Position numbers and translations under genes: made by a program. From Xenorhabdus griffiniae (GTDB taxonomy: Bacteria; Pseudomonadota; Gammaproteobacteria; Enterobacterales; Enterobacteriaceae): a stretch of DNA of 64,000 nucleotides. Positions 9,494 through 21,152 of the stretch are shown here, in pieces; positions within the stretch are counted from its first letter, which is position 1, and each line of letters begins with the position of its first letter. The DNA lies in contig NZ_LDNM01000013.1 in assembly GCF_001028135.1 (NCBI RefSeq), positions 1-64,000 of the forward strand, in the 5' to 3' direction. The notes under the pieces were generated by a model, which searched no databases, was not told the origin of the DNA, and saw nothing but the letters and a program-made list of their open reading frames with translations.

Positions 9494-10337
9494 CTTTATT
9501 CCATCGACCTACCGTGATACGTTCGTTACCACCATAATCCTGAAAAGTTGCTATCTGTTGATAACCTTTTTCCAAAAATAGGTTTCTGACAACGATTCCC
9601 TGTTTCCAGCCATGTTCCAATAATAGCCATCCGTTTGGTAACAGGAAGTGGCGAGCCTGCTCTATAATTGTCTGCAAATCGGCTATACCATTTTGTGCAG
9701 CGATCAATGCAGCGGCTGGTTCAAACCTGACATCTCCTTCGCGCAGATGAGGGTCAAGCTCATCAATATAGGGAGGATTACTGACAATCATATCAAATTG
9801 TCTTTCCCCAACCGCAGAAAACCACTCACTTTGCAGAAAATTCACATTGTGAACAGGCAATTTTCCCGTGTTTCTTGCCGCATTATGTTTTGCCAATGCG
9901 ACTGCATCAGGATTGATATCCACGCCAGTGACACCGCAATCCTGCCGCTCACTTGCCAGCGCCAGTGCAATGGCTCCGGTTCCCGTGCCGAGATCCAGGA
10001 TCTGTGCCGATGATTCAGGCAATAGTTCCAAGGCTTTTTCAACCAGGCATTCCGTATCAGGACGTGGGATTAACGTTGCGGGTGATACCGTAAGAGACAG
10101 CGACCAAAATTCACGCTCCCCCACAATATAAGCAATCGGCTCTCCCTGAATGCGACGAGCCAGCAAAATATCAAGCTGGCTCGCTTCCTCTGGGGAAACA
10201 GGCGTTTCATTGAATGCAATTAAATAAGTACGGGAACGCCCTGTTACATGTTGCAACAGGATTTCTGCATCACGCTTCGGGCTATCACTTGTAATCAACT
10301 GCGCAGCCGCATGCTGGAGCCAGTGTTGATAATTCAT
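9477..10337 (-). CDS. prmC: Peptide chain release factor N5-glutamine methyltransferase
   Basis: 286 residues. SAM-binding motif I ILDLGTGTGAIALALASE and the catalytic substrate motif NPPY (VSNPPYIDELDPHL) are both present, with the PrmC N-terminal helical domain (NYQHWLQHAAAQL). It methylates the glutamine of the GGQ loop in release factors RF1 and RF2. The start ATG shares one base with the prfA stop (TGATG). An alternative TTG one codon earlier is possible, but E. coli PrmC begins at the equivalent of this ATG. Pairing with prfA is functional, since RF1 is its substrate. Confidence 0.97.
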   Translation of the reverse strand: MNYQHWLQHAAAQLITSDSPKRDAEILLQHVTGRSRTYLIAFNETPVSPEEASQLDILLARRIQGEPIAYIVGEREFWSLSLTVSPATLIPRPDTECLVEKALELLPESSAQILDLGTGTGAIALALASERQDCGVTGVDINPDAVALAKHNAARNTGKLPVHNVNFLQSEWFSAVGERQFDMIVSNPPYIDELDPHLREGDVRFEPAAALIAAQNGIADLQTIIEQARHFLLPNGWLLLEHGWKQGIVVRNLFLEKGYQQIATFQDYGGNERITVGRWNKDENHS

Positions 10338-11419
10338 CAATCCTGCTCTGACAATGCAGACAGTTGGTCTGCCTGATATTCAGTAACAATAGGCTGGATA
10401 AGCATATCCAGTTTGCCTTCCATCACTTCCTCAAGACGGTATAACGTCAGGTTGATACGGTGATCAGTAACCCGCCCTTGTGGGAAGTTATAGGTACGGT
10501 TGCGATCTGAACGGTCACCGGAGCCGAGCAAATTACGCCGTTCGCAAGCTTCAGCTTCTTGACGCTTCCGCATCTCAGCGGCACGAATACGCGCACCAAG
10601 CACCGACATTGCTTTTGCTTTGTTCTTATGCTGGGAGCGCTCATCTTGGCACTCGACGACAATTCCCGTTGGTAAGTGGGTAATTCGAATTGCAGAATCC
10701 GTGGTGTTGACGTGCTGTCCACCCGCACCGGAAGAACGAAAAGTGTCAATTTTCAGGTCGCCCGGATTGATTTCCGGTAATTCTGCTTCTGGAATTTCTG
10801 GCAGAACAGCCACGGTACACGCAGAAGTGTGAATACGCCCCTGTGACTCTGTTTCCGGCACCCGCTGAACACGATGACCACCAGACTCAAATTTCAGGTG
10901 ACCATAAACTTGCTCGCCCGAAATTTTGGCAATCACTTCCTTATATCCACCATGCTCACCCTCATTAGCACTCATAAGCTCCACTTTCCAACGACGGGAT
11001 TCTGCATAACGGCTATACATACGGAATAAATCGCCAGCAAATATCGCCGCTTCATCACCACCGGTTCCGGCACGGACTTCAAGGAAACAGTTGCGCTCAT
11101 CATCCGGATCTTTCGGCAATAACAGCAGTTGCAGTTGCTGTTCCAGCTCTTCATTACGAATTTTTGCGCTTTTGAGTTCTTCCTGTGCCATTTCCCGCAT
11201 TTCGGGATCATCAAGCATCATTTCAGCTGTTCCAATATCATCCTGAACGCTTTTCCAGGCTTTAAAACAGTTAGTCACATCGGTCAGCTGGGCATATTCC
11301 TTTGATAACGCGCGAAAACGTTCTTGATCAGAAATGACTTCTGCATCACCGAGGTGAGCCAAAACTTCTTCATGGCGTTCTTGTAGTGCTTCCAATTTAG
11401 CGACAATAGAAGGCTTCAT
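10337..11419 (-). CDS. prfA: Peptide chain release factor 1
   Basis: 360 residues, the standard RF1 length. It has the GGQ motif ([18 protein letters not shown]) that triggers peptidyl-tRNA hydrolysis, and the codon-recognition region before it. RF1 reads UAA and UAG. It lies 35 nt after hemA and overlaps prmC by one base, so hemA-prfA-prmC probably form one transcript, as in E. coli. Confidence 0.98.
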   Translation of the reverse strand: MKPSIVAKLEALQERHEEVLAHLGDAEVISDQERFRALSKEYAQLTDVTNCFKAWKSVQDDIGTAEMMLDDPEMREMAQEELKSAKIRNEELEQQLQLLLLPKDPDDERNCFLEVRAGTGGDEAAIFAGDLFRMYSRYAESRRWKVELMSANEGEHGGYKEVIAKISGEQVYGHLKFESGGHRVQRVPETESQGRIHTSACTVAVLPEIPEAELPEINPGDLKIDTFRSSGAGGQHVNTTDSAIRITHLPTGIVVECQDERSQHKNKAKAMSVLGARIRAAEMRKRQEAEACERRNLLGSGDRSDRNRTYNFPQGRVTDHRINLTLYRLEEVMEGKLDMLIQPIVTEYQADQLSALSEQD

Positions 11420-11454
11420 TCGTAATATCAGACCTTATTTAGAATAGGGTTAGG

Positions 11455-12717
11455 TTAGTTATGATCCAGCCCGAGGCTGTCCCGTAATAGATTCAGGCGT
11501 TCCAAATCGCCATCACTGGCAGCCTGTTGGAGAGATTTAGTCGGTGTATGGATCAGACGATTCGTCAATTGGTGGGTCAATTGGTTAATGATCTGTTCGG
11601 CATCAGCACCCTGCCGTATGGACATCAATGCCTTTGCCGTCATCTCAGCCCTGATTTTCTCTGCCTGTTCTCGATATTCGCGAATTGTATTAACCGCGCC
11701 TTGAGAACGCAACCAATCCATGAAATAGCTGCTTTCTTGTTGCACAATCCCTTCCGCAACCACTGCCGCAGCTTTACGTTGGGCAAGATTTTGCTGAATG
11801 ATAGCCTGTAAATCATCCACACTGTACAGATAAACATCACTCAATTTTTCCACATCCGGTTCAATATCACGAGGAACGGCAATGTCAATCAGCAACATGG
11901 GTTGGTTACGACGTAATTTCAACGCCCTTTCGACCATGCCTTTGCCGATGATCGGCAAGGGGCTGGCGGTGGAGCTAATAACAATATCCGCTTCAGCCAA
12001 TCGGGTATCGATATCTGGCAGGGAAATGACTTCTGCATTGACTTCACTGGCAAGCATCTGTGCCCGTTCTTTTGTCCGGTTGGCGATCATCATGTGATTC
12101 ACACCATGCTCTTTTAGATGACGGGCAACCAGTTCGATCGTTTCCCCCGCGCCCACCAGCAGGATATTCAATTGGGAAAGGGATTCGAAAATTTGCCGTG
12201 CAAGTGTACAGGCCGCAAATGCTACGGAAACGGCATTGGCGCCAATTTCTGTTTCTGTTCTGATCCGCTTCGCCACCGAGAAAGATTTTTGGAATAAACG
12301 TTCCAGTTCACTCGACAGAGATTGATAATTTTGCGACTCAGCGAAAGCCTTTTTCACCTGTCCCAAAATCTGCGGTTCCCCCAATACAAGGGAATCCAGG
12401 CCACTCGCAACCCGCATTAAATGGCTGACGGCCGCATTGTCTGAATACCAGTAGAGGCTTCCTGTCAAATCATCAGGGTTAAGTTGATGATATCGGCATA
12501 GCCAATTAATCAGCTGTTCTTCAAAATTACCCTGTTGTTCAACACTGAGGTAAAGCTCTGTACGGTTGCAGGTGGACAGCACAACGCCGCCTCGCACCAT
12601 CGGTTGCTGGAGCAAGTCATCAAGCGCTAATCCTATCGTGTCAGGAGAAAAGGCCACCCGCTCACGTAAAGAAACAGGCGCGGTTTTATGGTTAATACCG
12701 AGTGCTAATAAAGTCAT
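11455..12717 (-). CDS. hemA: Glutamyl-tRNA reductase
   Basis: 420 residues (E. coli 418). N-terminal [20 protein letters not shown], the catalytic cysteine in [10 protein letters not shown] (about residue 50), a Rossmann NADPH domain ([18 protein letters not shown]) and a C-terminal dimerisation helix. It makes glutamate-1-semialdehyde from charged tRNA-Glu, the first committed step of haem synthesis. It is the first gene of the minus-strand operon and is divergent from lolB across about 300 nt. Confidence 0.98.
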   Translation of the reverse strand: MTLLALGINHKTAPVSLRERVAFSPDTIGLALDDLLQQPMVRGGVVLSTCNRTELYLSVEQQGNFEEQLINWLCRYHQLNPDDLTGSLYWYSDNAAVSHLMRVASGLDSLVLGEPQILGQVKKAFAESQNYQSLSSELERLFQKSFSVAKRIRTETEIGANAVSVAFAACTLARQIFESLSQLNILLVGAGETIELVARHLKEHGVNHMMIANRTKERAQMLASEVNAEVISLPDIDTRLAEADIVISSTASPLPIIGKGMVERALKLRRNQPMLLIDIAVPRDIEPDVEKLSDVYLYSVDDLQAIIQQNLAQRKAAAVVAEGIVQQESSYFMDWLRSQGAVNTIREYREQAEKIRAEMTAKALMSIRQGADAEQIINQLTHQLTNRLIHTPTKSLQQAASDGDLERLNLLRDSLGLDHN

Positions 12718-13014
12718 CTTAACTGCATTGAGTTATCATAGGAGGCAAGGTTATGATGATATCGATAATTATTCTCATAAACTCACACCCTTCATAAGGA
12801 CTCTCATTGGTCGAGCATTCTACTTGATGCATCAGTGCAATAAAAGTCAATCAGGTGATTATGCGGTAATTTTATTTGAGAATTCTCAGCGAACTTTCGC
12901 TAAATTACGTTATATGATTATAGGCTTGGGGAGCATACTTTAAGTTGTTATATAAATATTGCCATATTTATAACCGATAAAATACCACGCTCTCTTACTA
13001 CCAAGGGTTACCGT

Positions 13015-13632
13015 ATGAAAATGTCTGTTTTTTTTCGCTTACTTCCTCTCTCCGGCGTTTTACTGACTGCCTGTACCGTCACGCAACCCCCTATGGGCAC
13101 GGGATCAGCGGATACACCACAATGGCACGCCCGTGAACAGCAATTGCAAAAATTAGGGCATTACCAAACCCGAGGTTCTTTCGCTTATCTGGCAGATGAA
13201 AAAAAAGTGTACGCCCGATTTTTCTGGCAACAATATTCGCCTGACAATTATAAATTATTGCTGCTCAATCCCCTGGGTACAACAGAGTTGGAATTATTCG
13301 TTAAACCGAATATGATTCAGGTCACGGATAATAATGGTAAAAAATATCTCAGTGATAAACCCGAATCTTTAATTTACCAACTGACCAATATGAATATTCC
13401 TCTGGATAATCTACGGAGCTGGATCATCGGACTGCCTGGTAGCGCTAACGTTTTTCAGTTGGATGCCAATTACCTGCTTAAATCCGTTAGTGACAAAAAT
13501 GATGGTGAAGTTTGGCGAGTGAATTATCAAGGATACGATACCTCGATCACGCCAGCCTTACCCACCCGACTGGAGCTGACGCAAGGAAACAACCGCATAA
13601 AATTAAAGATGGATAACTGGACAATTCAATAA
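13015..13632 (+). CDS. lolB: Outer-membrane lipoprotein receptor LolB
   Basis: 205 residues with a lipoprotein signal peptide ending in LLTAC, then the LolB fold ([42 protein letters not shown]). The protruding-loop region that inserts lipoproteins is in the usual place. It accepts lipoproteins from LolA and inserts them into the outer membrane. Its stop overlaps the ispE start by one base (TAATG), as in E. coli. Confidence 0.96.
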   Translation: MKMSVFFRLLPLSGVLLTACTVTQPPMGTGSADTPQWHAREQQLQKLGHYQTRGSFAYLADEKKVYARFFWQQYSPDNYKLLLLNPLGTTELELFVKPNMIQVTDNNGKKYLSDKPESLIYQLTNMNIPLDNLRSWIIGLPGSANVFQLDANYLLKSVSDKNDGEVWRVNYQGYDTSITPALPTRLELTQGNNRIKLKMDNWTIQ

Positions 13633-14552
13633 TGACGTTAACCTGGCCTTCTCCGGCAAAATTGAATTTATTTTTGTATATTACCGGGCAGCGGCCTGAC
13701 GGCTACCACGAACTGCAAACACTGTTTCAATTTTTAGATTATGGCGATGAAATCACCATTTCACCGCGCCAAGATAATCAAATCCGCTTACTGACGCCGG
13801 TTGCGGGTGTAGCCCATGATGACAACCTGATCGTACGGGCAGCCCGATTATTGCAGAACCATCTATTACAAAAACGCACATTACAGCATCACCATGCAAA
13901 CACTCAATTCGGCACCGGGCAATCTGTCACCGAACATTTGGGCGCCGATATCTGCGTTGATAAATGCCTGCCGATGGGCGGAGGTTTAGGCGGCGGCTCT
14001 TCCAATGCTGCAACGATATTGATTGCCCTGAATTACCATTGGCAAGCCAATCTGCCCGATGATGAATTGGCACAGCTTGGCGTCTGCCTTGGGGCAGACG
14101 TTCCCGTATTTGTCAAAGGCCATGCCGCTTTTGCCGAAGGTATTGGAGAAAAACTCCAGCCTGCTTCACCGGAAGAAAAATGGTTTTTGGTTGCCCACCC
14201 TGGAATTGAAATATCAACTCCGACAATCTTCACAGATCCTGAATTAAAAAGAAATTCTCCGATTCGCTCTCTACCCGCATTATTACAGGCACCATTTGCC
14301 AATGATTGTGAACCAATCGCAAGAAAACGTTTTCGTGAGGTTGAACAGCTTCTTTTATGGCTGTTAGAATACGCACCGTCACGCCTGACCGGAACCGGTG
14401 CATGTGTTTTCGGCGAGTTCGAATCAGAAGCATCGGCCCGTAAGGTGTTAAATGAAACTCCAGAGTGGATGCAGGGTTTTGTTGCGCGTGGCGTTAACAT
14501 TTCGCCATTGCATACATTCCGCTCTGGGATACCCGTGTTATTGAACCAATGA
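13632..14552 (+). CDS. ispE: 4-diphosphocytidyl-2-C-methyl-D-erythritol kinase
   Basis: 306 residues of the GHMP kinase family, with substrate motif [20 protein letters not shown] and the ATP loop [17 protein letters not shown]. It phosphorylates CDP-methylerythritol in the MEP isoprenoid pathway. It is about 20 residues longer than the E. coli enzyme; the extra sequence, His- and Gln-rich, lies at about residues 75-100 between the LLQ helix and the conserved [13 protein letters not shown]. It is translationally coupled to lolB. Confidence 0.96.
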   Translation: MTLTWPSPAKLNLFLYITGQRPDGYHELQTLFQFLDYGDEITISPRQDNQIRLLTPVAGVAHDDNLIVRAARLLQNHLLQKRTLQHHHANTQFGTGQSVTEHLGADICVDKCLPMGGGLGGGSSNAATILIALNYHWQANLPDDELAQLGVCLGADVPVFVKGHAAFAEGIGEKLQPASPEEKWFLVAHPGIEISTPTIFTDPELKRNSPIRSLPALLQAPFANDCEPIARKRFREVEQLLLWLLEYAPSRLTGTGACVFGEFESEASARKVLNETPEWMQGFVARGVNISPLHTFRSGIPVLLNQ

Positions 14553-15554
<1,002 letters not shown>

Positions 15555-15620
15555 TGTTTTAGTTTTTAGCTTAAATGTTGAGCTAAAACTTATTCAAGTG
15601 ATTAAATAAATCATTGCCTG

Positions 15621-15657
15621 AAAAACCCCGTTGTTGCATTTGCAGCAGCGGGGTTTT
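15621..15657 (+). terminator. Terminator of lolB-ispE-prs
   Basis: Stem AAAACCCCG...CGGGGTTTT, extended by a TTGTTGC/GCAGCAG pairing, 66 nt after the prs stop. Confidence 0.9.
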
Positions 15658-16331
15658 CTGTTTATTTGATATATTTAGCTAATGTTTTCGCCTTGAATTA
15701 ATTATCATTATCAATAGTTTTTATTTGAAAATGATTAATTTTTTCAAAAAGTTACCTAACCGTTGTAAATTTCATTCAATAAAATAAAACGATTAAATTG
15801 ACATACAATCTAATATTAATATCCCACAATTATTCCAACTCATCTGGTACGTCCAGTTCCAAACTCTCTAACAATACTGGTGTCATTGGATAGTTGCTGC
15901 TAACCTGTCGCACGCTTAATGGCGGGGGTTTTATTTCCTTGCATCACACAATAGTATTGAAAAACAGGTATTATTTCTTATCTAAAAAAATAAATTATCT
16001 TAATATATAAGCTATCAATATCCAGAAGCGAAAAGAATAATTTTTGACTGGTTATTTTATATTCAGGTTTAAGAGCGGAACTTTTTAAGCTCACATTATC
16101 CATAAAAAATGCAAAGCAACATGGCAGTTCAATAACCAGAAACCATAATTAATCGTAGGCAGCCGTTATTAATAAGTCAGCTGTCTTATATGGGGTTATT
16201 TCAATATTAAACATATCAACATCTCTAACCTGCTGAGGAAGAGTTGCAGGATGCTTTTTGTCCAAAAACAAGCTTTTCCAAAGACAAGATGTTGATTAAT
16301 AGCAAAAACGACCTTTTTAAGGAGAGTGCCA
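15658..16331. other. Long intergenic region before the lipase genes
   Basis: No intact gene. At 15694-15712, TGAATTAATTATCATTATC matches the 19-bp Fur consensus at 13 positions, a weak candidate. On the minus strand at about 15834-15944 a short open stretch ends in a natural-looking C-terminus (VRQVSSNYPMTPVLLESLEL), perhaps a remnant of a lost gene. The rest is AT-rich. Confidence 0.4.
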
Positions 16332-18323
16332 ATGAAAAAGGCATTTTTATTTACACCTGCACTGCTAGCGCTTTCAATCAATGCTATTTCTAATGCTCAT
16401 GCTTATAGCCAAGTTTATGTTTTTGGTGATAGTTTGAGTGATAGCGGGAATTTGGGCCGTTTTACCAGTGATGGCAAGAATAGCGTATTGTATGATGAAT
16501 ACTTTACCCAGCAAATAATCGGCAAGACATTGATGCCTTCCAACCGTAAAGGAACTAATTATGCTCAGGGAGGCGCAACCGCTCTTGAAATTCACCGCCA
16601 AGATCCTCGATTGAATGCCTTAAATCCTACTACAAAAAAACAGGTTAGCGATTATCTCAGTCAAAACAATAATCAGGCAGATTCCAATGGCATATTCATT
16701 CATTGGGTAGGTGGTAACGATCTCGCCGAAGCCTTAGTTGTTGGACTGAAAAATCCTTCTGAGGCTTATAAAATGATCAATACCAGTGCTACCGAAGCCG
16801 CTAATCAAATTGATGAACTCATCGATGCAGGTGCAGGGCTGATTGTCGCACCCACAGTCCCTGATATAGGAACGACGCCTACTCTTTTGGGTGGCTTAAT
16901 AAAAACAGGGTTGGAAGAGAAAGGCGTTTCCGAAAACACCAGTAATGCTATTTTACAAGATGTTCATGTAGGACTTAATAAACATGAAATTCCCAATGAT
17001 CAGGCTCGTGATATTGCCCTAAAAACAGTGTTTCACACCTTAGCACAAAAAGGTACAGAAATAATTCCAGGGGCTTCTGCGGAACAAATTGAAAAAGAGC
17101 TTACGGAGAAATATGAAAAAGCCAGCAAGGATGCCACAGACTCCACAAATCTCTATAACAAACTCATAGATGAGAAGATCAGCCAAAAAAAGGCCAATAT
17201 CTTGCGTGCCGATATCAATGGCTTGTTGAATGAAGTCATTGCCAATCCTCTGATTTATGGCATCCAAAATACATTAGGTTATTCCTGCGCATTAAATGTA
17301 GGTGCCAATAAATGCTCCGTCAACGATCCAGGGTTTACTAAAGACAAAGAATTTTTATTCTCTGATTCTTTCCACCCAACTCCGTTGGGACATAAAATAA
17401 TGGGCCAATACATAACCTCTATCTATATTGCCCCATCACAGGTAATGACCCTGACGCAAGTTAACCGTACCTCCGTTAAAAGCGCCCTCTCCTCCCTTGA
17501 TGGTCACCTGCAACAACTGCGTAACGGTGGCAACGAACAGGGCAAAGTCGGTGTCTTTGGCGGCTACACAGGCAACCGGGATAAAACCTTTACACTGGGT
17601 AGCGATTATCAGCTGATAGATAACCTGCTGCTGGGTGCCATGTACTCTAACTATAAAGAGGAGCGCTCACCTATTGCCGACTTTTCTTATGCAGGCCGTG
17701 GTCATGTTTTGACAGCGTATACATTGTGGAACTATTACAACAATGGTTGGTTAAGCGGTGACTTCCATTATTCGCGCACCGATTATGACAGCCTGACCCG
17801 TGCCATCCAGCTTGGAGAAGCGACACGCAGGGAAACCGGTTCTACCACAGGTAAACAATGGGGAGCACGCATTACCGCTGGTTGGGATATTCCTGTTACT
17901 CACTATCTGACCACCAGCCCAATCATCCAGTATGCCTGGGATAAAGGTGAAGTTGATGGCTACCGTGAATCCGGCAACAATAGTACTTCCATGCATTTTA
18001 GCGATCAGGATTATACCTCTAACGTTGGCACCCTGGGTTGGCGCGTAGATACTAAACTGGGCCATTTCAATCCTTACGCTTCTGTTCAGTTTAATCACCA
18101 ATTTAGTGATACACGCTACAAACTGAGCAGTGCCATTAATTCCACCAAAACGTCTTTTGTACAGGAAGGTGGCAAGCAGAGTACTAACTGGCGTCAATAT
18201 ACGGTGGGTTTGAACGCAAACCTGAACAAGAACCTGCGCGGATTTGCTTCCGTCACCCGTAATGACGGCAATAGCCAAGATCCTAGCTACCATTTCAGCT
18301 TAGGTATCAACGCGAGTTTCTAA
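16332..18323 (+). CDS. GDSL esterase/lipase autotransporter (first copy)
   Basis: 663 residues. A signal peptide (about 1-24, cut near AHA) precedes an SGNH/GDSL passenger with block I FGDSLSDSGN (nucleophile Ser34), block III WVGGNDL and block V DSFHPTPLGH (catalytic Asp and His). An autotransporter beta-barrel from about residue 390 ends in the outer-membrane signature SLGINASF. The layout is that of Pseudomonas EstA and Photorhabdus Lip-1: a lipolytic domain displayed at the cell surface. Start at MKKAFLF with AAGGAG upstream. It is followed by a terminator and a second, homologous gene, a tandem duplication. Likely Tween/lipid esterase; substrate not deducible. Confidence 0.93.
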   Translation: MKKAFLFTPALLALSINAISNAHAYSQVYVFGDSLSDSGNLGRFTSDGKNSVLYDEYFTQQIIGKTLMPSNRKGTNYAQGGATALEIHRQDPRLNALNPTTKKQVSDYLSQNNNQADSNGIFIHWVGGNDLAEALVVGLKNPSEAYKMINTSATEAANQIDELIDAGAGLIVAPTVPDIGTTPTLLGGLIKTGLEEKGVSENTSNAILQDVHVGLNKHEIPNDQARDIALKTVFHTLAQKGTEIIPGASAEQIEKELTEKYEKASKDATDSTNLYNKLIDEKISQKKANILRADINGLLNEVIANPLIYGIQNTLGYSCALNVGANKCSVNDPGFTKDKEFLFSDSFHPTPLGHKIMGQYITSIYIAPSQVMTLTQVNRTSVKSALSSLDGHLQQLRNGGNEQGKVGVFGGYTGNRDKTFTLGSDYQLIDNLLLGAMYSNYKEERSPIADFSYAGRGHVLTAYTLWNYYNNGWLSGDFHYSRTDYDSLTRAIQLGEATRRETGSTTGKQWGARITAGWDIPVTHYLTTSPIIQYAWDKGEVDGYRESGNNSTSMHFSDQDYTSNVGTLGWRVDTKLGHFNPYASVQFNHQFSDTRYKLSSAINSTKTSFVQEGGKQSTNWRQYTVGLNANLNKNLRGFASVTRNDGNSQDPSYHFSLGINASF

Positions 18324-18341
18324 GAAAGCACTGACTCAGGG

Positions 18342-18377
18342 ACGCAGGGCTATAAATATTATGGCCCCGCGTTTTTA
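18342..18377 (+). terminator. Terminator after first lipase gene
   Basis: Stem ACGCAGGGC/GCCCCGCGT (one mismatch) followed by TTTTT, 19 nt past the stop. Confidence 0.8.
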
Positions 18378-18569
18378 TTTCATAATCGTTCAACATTTGC
18401 ATACCTTAGTTAACATTTCATTTAATTTTCGTATATGCAAAGGGAAGTAGTATCGGACTGAAACAATCAGAAAATCAGCCATCAATCGGAGGAGAATGGG
18501 TAAATACCCTTTTAAATCAAGGTGTTTTGGCTGGTATGAAAATAATGCGCTGTTTTTCAGGAGAACGAT

Positions 18570-20552
18570 ATGAAAAAAGCACCCTTTTTAGTATCAGCCA
18601 CGACCGCACTGCTAGTTAACCTCATCACAAATGCTTATGCCTATAACAATGTGTATGTTTTTGGGGATAGTTTGAGTGATGGCGGCAATGTTGGAAGATT
18701 CACAACCGATGGAAAAGACGCTGAACTCTATGATGAATATATAGCCCGAAATCTCACTGGCAAAAAACTGACCCGCTCTAAAAATGGCGGGACCAATTAT
18801 GCATATGGAGGAGCAACAGCCCGTGATACAGGGGATCCATTCTATGATTATATTTTCCACTCAACACAAAAACAGCTTGATGACTATTTGCAAGCGCACT
18901 CAGGACGGGCTGATCCGAACGGTTTATACATACATTGGGTGGGAGGCAATGATATATCTCAGGCTCTGCGAGATTCGGCGCAAGGTGACGAAAAAACAGC
19001 ACAACAGCGTATCAATGACAGTTCTGCATCCGCCGCATCGCAGATTAATCGACTCATTAAGGCTGGAGCGGGGTTAATTATTGTACCTAATGTTCCCGAT
19101 ATTGGTACGACCCCTAAAATTATGGAAGCCGTGCTTAAAGGCGCATTAGAAAAAAGCAAAATACCCAAGGACGAAATCGACAACATTCTGAAACAGGCTC
19201 ATGAAGCTATCAACAAGTACCCGACACCGAATACGAAAATCAGAAATGGAATCATTCAGGGGGTGTTTAAAAAAATTGCTGAAGGTGCTTCTCCCCAGGA
19301 TCCAGACAAAGCAAACGAAATTTATCATCAATTGCTTGATGCTTATAATAATACCAGCAAAACTGCTTCCCAATTTTCCAACACATTTAACCAAAACGAA
19401 GAAAATCAACTTATTGACGGCAATATCCTGTTTGCCGACGTCAAGCATCTCTTACATGAAGTCATTGAAAATCCGACCATTTATGGTGTTTCTAATACTC
19501 TTGGTTATGCCTGTCCATACGATAAGATGGCGTTTGTTTGTTCTTCTTCCGATCCCGGCTTTGATAAAAGCCAACCCTATTTATTTTCCGATAGCTTCCA
19601 CCCGACCCCTTACGCACACAAAGTCATCGGCCAGTACATCACGTCTATCTACAACGCACCTTTACAAGTGATGGCATTGAATCATATCAACCGAGTCCCA
19701 ACGACTACCGCACTAAGCTCGCTTGATGGTCACCTGCAACAACTTCGTAATAATCATCAGGCCAAAGGTAAAGTTGGCATATTCGGGGGCTATACAGGCA
19801 ATCGCAATAATACCCTCTCATTGGGCAGCGATTATCAACTGACAAATAATTTACTATTAGGCGCAACAATTTCACGTTATAAAGATGAACAAAATGCAAC
19901 ACCTAATTTCAACTATGCTGCTACGGGTCATGTCATAACCGCTTACACACTATGGAACTACTATGGCAGCGGCTGGCTGAACGGTGATGTCCATTATTCA
20001 CGTACCAATTACGACAATCTGTCGCGCTCCATTCAGCTTGGTCAAGCCACGCGCAGGGAATCAGGTTCAACGATGGGCACACAGTGGGGTTGGCGGATTG
20101 CAGCAGGCTGGGATATTCCAGTCACTCGTTACCTGACTACCAGCCCGATCATCCAATATGCATGGGATAAAGGGGAGGTTGATGGCTATCGTGAAACAGG
20201 TAACAACAGCACCTCCATGCATTTTGCAGATCAACGCTATCACTCAAAAGTTGGCTCGGTGGGTTGGCGCGTAGATACTAAACTGGGCCGTTTCAATCCT
20301 TATGCTTCTATTCTGTTCAACCATCAATTCGATGATGAACGCTATGCTCTTCGCAGCGCGATCAATGCGACCAAAACAAGTTTCGTCCAACCGGGAGGGA
20401 AACAGAATAGAGATCATGTCCAATATACGGTCGGTGTTAATGCCAACCTGACCAATGACTTTCGCGCATTTGCCGCCGTATCACATGAAAAAAATGATAA
20501 TGAACCGGATCATGACTACTATTTCAATCTCGGCTTCAATGTCAGCTTTTAA
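18570..20552 (+). CDS. GDSL esterase/lipase autotransporter (second copy)
   Basis: 660 residues, paralogous to the upstream gene. Signal peptide about 1-24, FGDSLSDGGN with Ser34, WVGGNDI, DSFHPTPYAH, then the beta-barrel ending in NLGFNVSF. The barrel halves are very similar between the copies (for example DIPVT.YLTTSPIIQYAWDKGEVDGYRE is shared). The passengers differ more, especially around residues 130-290, as expected if substrate preference has diverged. Start at MKKAPFL with AGGAGAACGAT directly before it. It has its own upstream region, so independent regulation is likely. Confidence 0.93.
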   Translation: MKKAPFLVSATTALLVNLITNAYAYNNVYVFGDSLSDGGNVGRFTTDGKDAELYDEYIARNLTGKKLTRSKNGGTNYAYGGATARDTGDPFYDYIFHSTQKQLDDYLQAHSGRADPNGLYIHWVGGNDISQALRDSAQGDEKTAQQRINDSSASAASQINRLIKAGAGLIIVPNVPDIGTTPKIMEAVLKGALEKSKIPKDEIDNILKQAHEAINKYPTPNTKIRNGIIQGVFKKIAEGASPQDPDKANEIYHQLLDAYNNTSKTASQFSNTFNQNEENQLIDGNILFADVKHLLHEVIENPTIYGVSNTLGYACPYDKMAFVCSSSDPGFDKSQPYLFSDSFHPTPYAHKVIGQYITSIYNAPLQVMALNHINRVPTTTALSSLDGHLQQLRNNHQAKGKVGIFGGYTGNRNNTLSLGSDYQLTNNLLLGATISRYKDEQNATPNFNYAATGHVITAYTLWNYYGSGWLNGDVHYSRTNYDNLSRSIQLGQATRRESGSTMGTQWGWRIAAGWDIPVTRYLTTSPIIQYAWDKGEVDGYRETGNNSTSMHFADQRYHSKVGSVGWRVDTKLGRFNPYASILFNHQFDDERYALRSAINATKTSFVQPGGKQNRDHVQYTVGVNANLTNDFRAFAAVSHEKNDNEPDHDYYFNLGFNVSF

Positions 20553-20576
20553 TATACTGAACAGTTAACCAATAAG

Positions 20577-20606
20577 GATAAGGCGGTAGCCATGACCGCC
20601 TTATCC
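20577..20606. terminator. Terminator between lipase 2 and ychH
   Basis: A 12-bp perfect stem GGATAAGGCGGT/ACCGCCTTATCC between two convergent genes, able to serve both. Confidence 0.75.
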
Positions 20607-20613
20607 AAAATAA

Positions 20614-20889
20614 TCACGAATGTCGCTGGTTTTTACGGCAATAACGTTCATTGTAATTCTTCAGCCACCAATATTTATCAGTAACCTGTTCGCGGCCGCC
20701 AATACTGGCTCCTACCAGCCAAATAAACGCCCCAACAAACAATCCCATTAGTGAGAGGCTTGTCAAAAACTCCGAAAGACCAAAATTAAAGATATGACTA
20801 AGCAATACATACGCTAAACTAATAAGCATTGCCGCCATGCCCACTCCCATGAGAATATTGCCAAAAATAAAAGCCTTTTTACGTCTCAT
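20614..20889 (-). CDS. ychH: Stress-induced membrane protein YchH
   Basis: 91 residues with two hydrophobic segments (GNILMGVGMAAMLISLAYVLL; LMGLFVGAFIWLVGA) and the conserved ending GREQVTDKYWWLKNYNERYCRK, as in E. coli YchH (92 residues). Start at MRRKKAFIFGN, set by GGAGG 6 nt upstream. It is divergent from pth, the same arrangement as in E. coli. The E. coli protein is induced by stress; its molecular role is unclear. Confidence 0.9.
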   Translation of the reverse strand: MRRKKAFIFGNILMGVGMAAMLISLAYVLLSHIFNFGLSEFLTSLSLMGLFVGAFIWLVGASIGGREQVTDKYWWLKNYNERYCRKNQRHS

Positions 20890-21152
20890 AACCAACCTCC
20901 AATACTTTTTGTGAACGCTAATTTGCAAAGACAACGAACGCAAAAGCACGAAAGTAGATATCTTCTTCAAGATTAATTATAGGCTTATTATATGAAAGGT
21001 TATTGCGGCGGCGATCACAAGCTGTACAAATTTAAGCCTAATTTTTTTACATTCCATCAGAATAATCTTTGTTAAATCAGTTTTGTACTCAAGCCTTGAG
21101 ATAGGTAAACTAATCTCCTTTTTGTTCTATTGCCAATAAGCGAAATTAAACC

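Noticed and set aside
14033-14500. 155-codon minus-strand frame inside ispE
   Set aside because: Antisense shadow of a conserved enzyme; composition (Ser/Arg/Pro-rich) is typical of reverse-frame translation.
15694-15712. Fur box before the lipase genes
   Set aside because: Only 13 of 19 positions match, in an AT-rich background and more than 600 nt from the nearest downstream start.
17751-18293. 180-codon minus-strand frame in the first lipase gene
   Set aside because: Antisense to the autotransporter barrel, whose frame is clearly the coding one.
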